NCBI GenBank assembly: GCA_030668905.1
Contig: DAOVEQ010000046.1
Coordinates: forward strand, 1-7,393
Source: Thermococci archaeon
GTDB taxonomy: Archaea > Methanobacteriota_B > Thermococci > Methanofastidiosales > B48-G16
Length of the DNA stretch: 7,393 bases
Reading direction: 5' to 3'
Shown here: positions 4,778 through 7,393 of the stretch, piece after piece
Layout: every line of letters begins with the position of its first letter
How positions within the stretch are numbered: position 1 is the stretch's first letter
The notes under the pieces: generated by a model
What the model was told of the DNA's origin: nothing
The model's database searches: none
What the model saw: the letters and a program-made list of their open reading frames with translations, nothing else
Position numbers and translations under genes: made by a program

Positions 4778-5830
4778 ATCATGAATTTTTATTACATCCA
4801 AAGCTATGCATTCCAAATCTTTTTGAACGATAGAAGACACACTCGGCACAGTTCTCCCATCGTCTCCTGTGATCAGTTCTTTTACGTAAAGTCCGCTTTC
4901 ACAGCAGATCTTCAAGCAATTACTATTTTCCCTTTCTACTTTATAAATCTTTCTGATTCTAATCTTATCTGCCCTTCTATGCTGGACTCTTTTAGGCGTT
5001 CTCTGATTTATTTCACGAAAATCCTTGATCTTTGCAAAATCTTCATCAGAGATATCCTGATCTAAATAAACCAGATATGTCTTTTTAAACTTCCCTTTCT
5101 TCAATTTTATTACCTCTCTTTTATTGGAGTACTCCAGTTCACTTACTTTTATTCTATTATCATTATTTATCTCAGATTGTATCTTTTTAAGGTCCAATCT
5201 TCTAACCTTCGGTTTCTGAATCTCAATGACAAAAGGTCTTCCATCTCCGAGCATTCTTGCATCTATATCCTCTCTCCCTGCACCATGAAATTTCTCTTCT
5301 TCGACTTTCGTATATTTCAGAATAACTTCCCCTATAATTTCCTCAACGCTTGTCTCATACATTTTACCTTTAAAATTGCAGTATGAACAACCTTTACCTC
5401 TGCATTTTCTGCAGTACCATTTTGTTTGGGGTATATCTCTAACGTATTTATTGTATCTTCCTTTTATGTACAGAGAATTGTTTTCAGGTATTACTTTAAG
5501 TTTTTTAAGATCGAAAATAAAGATCACGTCTGGATCTTCCATTTCTATCTCTTTATTGAATTTTTCTTTTAATTTCTTTCGTAAAACTAACAATAACTCT
5601 CTTTTCAGAGTTTTTTCTCCAGGTAAATTCAATTCTTCTATAATTTTTTTCTCGTTTTCCAGAGTTTCCGGATCGAGTTTCACACCCACATTGAAATTAG
5701 AGAACTCTACATCATATGTAAAATTGAGAAGATCATCAATTTTTTCAAAAATATTCCCGCACAGCTCACACTCCTCTGGATTCCCCTGTAAGCCAAGCCT
5801 TTTTAAACATGATCCGCATAATTTATACAT
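4772..5830 (-). CDS. pus10: tRNA pseudouridine synthase Pus10
   Basis: Pus10 makes pseudouridine at position 55, and in many archaea also at 54, in the tRNA T-loop. It replaces bacterial TruB for this job. From ATG 5830 the protein has 352 residues. An N-terminal zinc site uses C5, C8, C21 and C24, and a THUMP-related domain follows. A second cysteine cluster, CRKCRGKGCSYC (140-151), precedes GKMYETSVEEII. The catalytic motif GREDIDARMLGDGRPF (185-200) carries Asp188 in the GRxD position used by pseudouridine synthases. The C-terminal ESGLYVKELITGDDGRTVPS (311-330) completes the fold. A frame open to 5905 would add 25 hydrophobic residues but overlaps the divergent aIF2 beta gene. MYKLCGSC is the family-like N-terminus. 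A TATA-like box centred about 25 bases upstream suggests a leaderless mRNA. It is the first gene of a four-gene operon with gaps of one to four bases. Confidence 0.93.
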   Translation of the reverse strand: MYKLCGSCLKRLGLQGNPEECELCGNIFEKIDDLLNFTYDVEFSNFNVGVKLDPETLENEKKIIEELNLPGEKTLKRELLLVLRKKLKEKFNKEIEMEDPDVIFIFDLKKLKVIPENNSLYIKGRYNKYVRDIPQTKWYCRKCRGKGCSYCNFKGKMYETSVEEIIGEVILKYTKVEEEKFHGAGREDIDARMLGDGRPFVIEIQKPKVRRLDLKKIQSEINNDNRIKVSELEYSNKREVIKLKKGKFKKTYLVYLDQDISDEDFAKIKDFREINQRTPKRVQHRRADKIRIRKIYKVERENSNCLKICCESGLYVKELITGDDGRTVPSVSSIVQKDLECIALDVIKIHDR

Positions 5831-5833
5831 AAT
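5820..5833 (+). promoter_or_regulatory. TATA box for the aIF2 beta-DUF424-NMD3 operon
   Basis: AATTTATACATAAT overlaps the pus10 start codon. With its centre near 5826, transcription would begin near 5850, leaving a leader of about 19 bases that contains the GGTGAG site. A weaker alternative, TTTTTAAACAT near 5800-5810, lies further inside pus10. Confidence 0.5.
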
Positions 5834-5848
5834 TACTAATAGGAAAAT

Positions 5849-5861
5849 CAAGTTAAAAAGG
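5849..5861 (-). promoter_or_regulatory. TATA box for the pus10-L21e-rpoF-DUF655 operon
   Basis: The minus strand reads CCTTTTTAACTTG, centred about 25 bases before ATG 5830, which fits a leaderless start. It overlaps the leader and part of the ribosome binding site of the divergent aIF2 beta gene. Confidence 0.45.
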
Positions 5862-5865
5862 TGAG
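5859..5865 (+). promoter_or_regulatory. Ribosome binding site of aIF2 beta
   Basis: AGGTGAG lies three bases before ATG 5869 and matches the archaeal 16S rRNA 3' end, fixing the aIF2 beta start. Confidence 0.7.
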
Positions 5866-5868
5866 CTA

Positions 5869-6279
5869 ATGGAAGATAATTACCAAAAACTATTGGATGA
5901 GGCATGGAAAAACCTCCCGGAAAAAGTACTTAAAGAAGAGAGGTTTGAGATACCTAAGGCAGATGTTGTAATAGCAGGAAACAGAACTCTGATCAGAAAC
6001 TTCAGTGAGATAGCCACGATGCTGAACAGAAAACCTGAGCACATAATGAAATTCCTCCTGAAGGAACTGGCTACCTCTGGAGAGATTGTCGGCAACAAAG
6101 CAGAGTTTCAAGGAAAATTCGGTACAGGGATCATAAATCTAAAGATAGAACTCTACACAAAGAACTACGTGCTATGTCATGAATGTGGAAAACCTGATAC
6201 CACAATAATAAAAGAAGGAAGAGTATACCTTCTTAAATGTGGAGCCTGTGGTGCCAGACATCCAATAAAACGTATTTAG
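5869..6279 (+). CDS. eif2b: Translation initiation factor aIF2 subunit beta
   Basis: aIF2 beta is one of three subunits of the GTP-dependent factor that delivers initiator Met-tRNA to the 30S subunit; gamma binds GTP and tRNA, and beta stabilises the complex. The protein has 136 residues, typical for archaea. The N-terminal helix that docks on gamma is YQKLLDEAWKNLP (5-17). The central alpha/beta domain shows RTLIRNFSEIATMLNR (39-54), then HIMKFLLKELATSGEI (58-73) and LKIELYTKNYVLCHECGKPD (91-110). The C-terminal zinc ribbon uses C103, C106, C124 and C127 (CHEC and CGAC), ending in GARHPIKRI. The start is fixed by AGGTGAG three bases upstream. It leads an operon with DUF424 eight bases downstream and then NMD3, a grouping found in other archaea. 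Confidence 0.95.
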   Translation: MEDNYQKLLDEAWKNLPEKVLKEERFEIPKADVVIAGNRTLIRNFSEIATMLNRKPEHIMKFLLKELATSGEIVGNKAEFQGKFGTGIINLKIELYTKNYVLCHECGKPDTTIIKEGRVYLLKCGACGARHPIKRI

Positions 6280-6287
6280 GGAATTTT

Positions 6288-6584
6288 ATGGAAGTGCACG
6301 TAAAAATTTATGAAACTGCCGGAGATGTCTTAATAGCCGTTTGTGATGAAGACATTCTCGGGAAGAAATTTTTTTTTAATGACGTTACCTTTGAGGTAAA
6401 GGAGAGCTTTTACAAAGGAGAAAAGAAAAATCTGGAGGAGGTTAAACCCATTCTGGAAAGAGCAACAATACTGAATTTAGTAGGCGTTGAAACTGTCAGA
6501 AAATGTATAGAATGGGGATTCATAAAAAAAGATAATGTTATAAACGTGGGAAAAACAGTTCATGCCCAGATGGTGAGGGTATGA
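6288..6584 (+). CDS. DUF424 family protein, conserved archaeal partner of aIF2 beta
   Basis: DUF424 is a small archaeal family with no established function. From ATG 6288 the protein has 98 residues, the normal family size, and is soluble. Family landmarks are VCDEDILGKKF (18-28), FEVKESFYKGE (35-45) and ILERATILNLVGVETVRKCIEWG (55-77). It ends with the VGKTVHAQMVR segment (87-97), where relatives have GVPHAQ. A frame open to 6237 would overlap the aIF2 beta gene by 43 bases. AGGGA at 6278-6282, beginning in the aIF2 beta stop, lies five bases before ATG 6288 and supports the shorter start. Its stop overlaps the NMD3 ATG by four bases (ATGA). Tight packing between aIF2 beta and NMD3 suggests a role in initiation or 50S handling, but that is inference from context only. 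Confidence 0.88.
   Translation: MEVHVKIYETAGDVLIAVCDEDILGKKFFFNDVTFEVKESFYKGEKKNLEEVKPILERATILNLVGVETVRKCIEWGFIKKDNVINVGKTVHAQMVRV
6572..6579 (+). promoter_or_regulatory. Ribosome binding site of NMD3 inside the DUF424 end
   Basis: GGTGAGGG within the last codons of DUF424 lies just upstream of ATG 6581 and matches the 16S rRNA 3' end. With the ATGA overlap it suggests translational coupling of DUF424 and NMD3. Confidence 0.6.
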
Positions 6585-7393
6585 GATGCTGTATCTGCGG
6601 AAAAGAAACAGAGAAATTACAGGAGGGGATGTGCAAATCCTGTTTTTCGAAGGAAAAATCGCCTTTTTCTATTGATAAGAACATAAAACTTCAGATCTGC
6701 AAACACTGCGGAGCATTTTATCTAAACAAGTGGGAACATGGATCGATAAGAGATATGGTAACAAAAACAGTTTTATATTATCTGAAGCCGAGAAAAAACT
6801 TTGAGATAGTTGATAGGATAGAAGATACGGAAAAGAATCAGATAGAGATAGAGTTTTCCTGCAGAGAGGAAAAAATAGATGTTAATATCAAATTACTTGT
6901 CGCTGAAGAATTTAAAGTAGAAGAAAACCTGTTCTCAAAGATAATCTTTGATTATACCACCTGTCTTACATGTTCCAGAATCCATGGAGGATATTATGAG
7001 GCGGTAATACAGGTGAGAAGAGAAGAGAGCATGCTTAGTAAAGAAGAAAAAGAAGGGATTGTAGAAACGATAGAAGATATCAATGAAGAAAATGTTATCT
7101 CAAAGATCATAGACAAAAAAGAAGGGATTGACTTTTATTTTATATCGAAAAGGACAGCAGCAAAAATATTAGAGTTCCTCAGATCAAAGTATGGTGGAAA
7201 GATAAAAAAGAGCTTTGAAGTATATGGGAAAGATAAATCCCGAGTAATATCTGTTCTCAGATTACCGAGATACAAGAAAGGAATGTTCATTGAACATAAT
7301 AATGAGATCTTTTTTGTAGAAGAGGCTAAAAACTCCTTGGATGTCAGGACACTCTCAGGAGAGAAAAAAAGATTCTTGTGGAGGAATATGCAT
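6581..7393 (+). CDS. nmd3: NMD3 homologue, ribosome large-subunit-associated protein (3' truncated by the window)
   Basis: In eukaryotes NMD3 is the export adaptor and assembly factor of the 60S subunit; archaea keep the core, presumably for 50S maturation or subunit-interface binding. The frame is open for 271 codons to the window edge without a stop, so the C-terminus is missing. The N-terminal zinc ribbons appear as C3/C6 and C18/C21, then C40/C43 (CKHCG) and C128/C131 (CLTC). The family motif HGGYYEAVIQVRRE lies at 135-148, followed by GIDFYFISKRTAAKILEFLR (182-201) and KYGGKIKKSFEVYGKDKSR (203-221). SVLRLPRYKKGMFIEHNN (224-241) follows, with the eIF5A/SH3-like part ending the visible portion. 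The ATG at 6581 overlaps the DUF424 stop as ATGA and gives the expected CxxCG opening (MRCCICGKE). GGTGAGGG about four bases upstream serves as ribosome binding site. Confidence 0.92.
   Translation, partial: MRCCICGKETEKLQEGMCKSCFSKEKSPFSIDKNIKLQICKHCGAFYLNKWEHGSIRDMVTKTVLYYLKPRKNFEIVDRIEDTEKNQIEIEFSCREEKIDVNIKLLVAEEFKVEENLFSKIIFDYTTCLTCSRIHGGYYEAVIQVRREESMLSKEEKEGIVETIEDINEENVISKIIDKKEGIDFYFISKRTAAKILEFLRSKYGGKIKKSFEVYGKDKSRVISVLRLPRYKKGMFIEHNNEIFFVEEAKNSLDVRTLSGEKKRFLWRNMH

Noticed and set aside
5376..5864. Open frame of 162 codons on the plus strand opposite pus10
   Set aside because: It lies entirely over pus10, which has a zinc cluster, catalytic motif and conserved C-terminus. The shadow frame is Ser/Phe-rich with no domain.
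5831..5905. Longer N-terminus for Pus10 from ATG 5905
   Set aside because: It would add 25 hydrophobic residues before the family-typical MYKLCGSC start, run through the divergent promoter and overlap the aIF2 beta coding region.
1..7393. tRNA or rRNA genes, CRISPR arrays, insertion sequences, toxin-antitoxin or defence genes
   Set aside because: The reading frames fill nearly the whole window with housekeeping or uncharacterised genes. I saw no regularly spaced repeats, no tRNA-like T-arm in the gaps, and no transposase or terminal repeats.

Overview
The window is archaeal chromosome, most likely from a euryarchaeon. It encodes archaeal/eukaryotic-type information proteins: ribosomal protein L21e, RNA polymerase subunit F (Rpb4), aIF2 beta, NMD3, Pus10 and the wyosine enzyme Taw2, plus the archaeal families DUF655 and DUF424. 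Genes are packed tightly, the DNA is AT-rich, Arg is mostly AGA/AGG and Ile is often ATA, and TATA boxes sit about 24 bases before several start codons. All of this fits a low-GC, possibly thermophilic euryarchaeon. A relative of the Thermoplasmatota is possible, but the lineage cannot be fixed from the sequence alone.

Layout: (1) 1-107 is the C-terminal tail of a membrane protein, possibly a TauE/SafE-type permease. (2) 187-1368 (+) is a PLP-dependent alpha-oxoamine synthase (Kbl/BioF type), followed at once by 1384-2196 (+), Taw2. (3) 2193-2990 (-) is an uncharacterised archaeal protein resembling DUF2226, convergent with taw2 and sharing four bases with it. (4) 3097-3435 (-) is a small three-helix membrane protein with an unusual leader. 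(5) 5830-3560 (-) is a compact operon: pus10, L21e, rpoF, DUF655. (6) 5869 to the window end (+) is a second compact operon: aIF2 beta, DUF424, NMD3 (cut by the window end).

The two information operons diverge from a 38-base gap in which their apparent promoters overlap. One arm makes a tRNA T-loop pseudouridine synthase, a large-subunit protein, an RNA polymerase stalk subunit and a putative nucleic-acid-binding protein. The other makes an initiation factor, a small conserved partner and the 60S/50S adaptor homologue NMD3. The window is therefore mostly translation and transcription housekeeping, with taw2 adding another tRNA modification step. Inside the operons, start codons are preceded by GGTGA/AGGAG-type ribosome binding sites. 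The first genes taw2, pus10 and the DUF2226-like gene instead appear to be leaderless.

I see no tRNA or rRNA gene, no CRISPR array, no insertion sequence and no obviously novel multi-gene system. The parts most worth a second look are the shared divergent promoter, the leader of the small membrane protein, the palindrome upstream of the DUF2226-like gene, and the altered active-site segment of the alpha-oxoamine synthase. No gene-free stretch exceeds about 125 bases.
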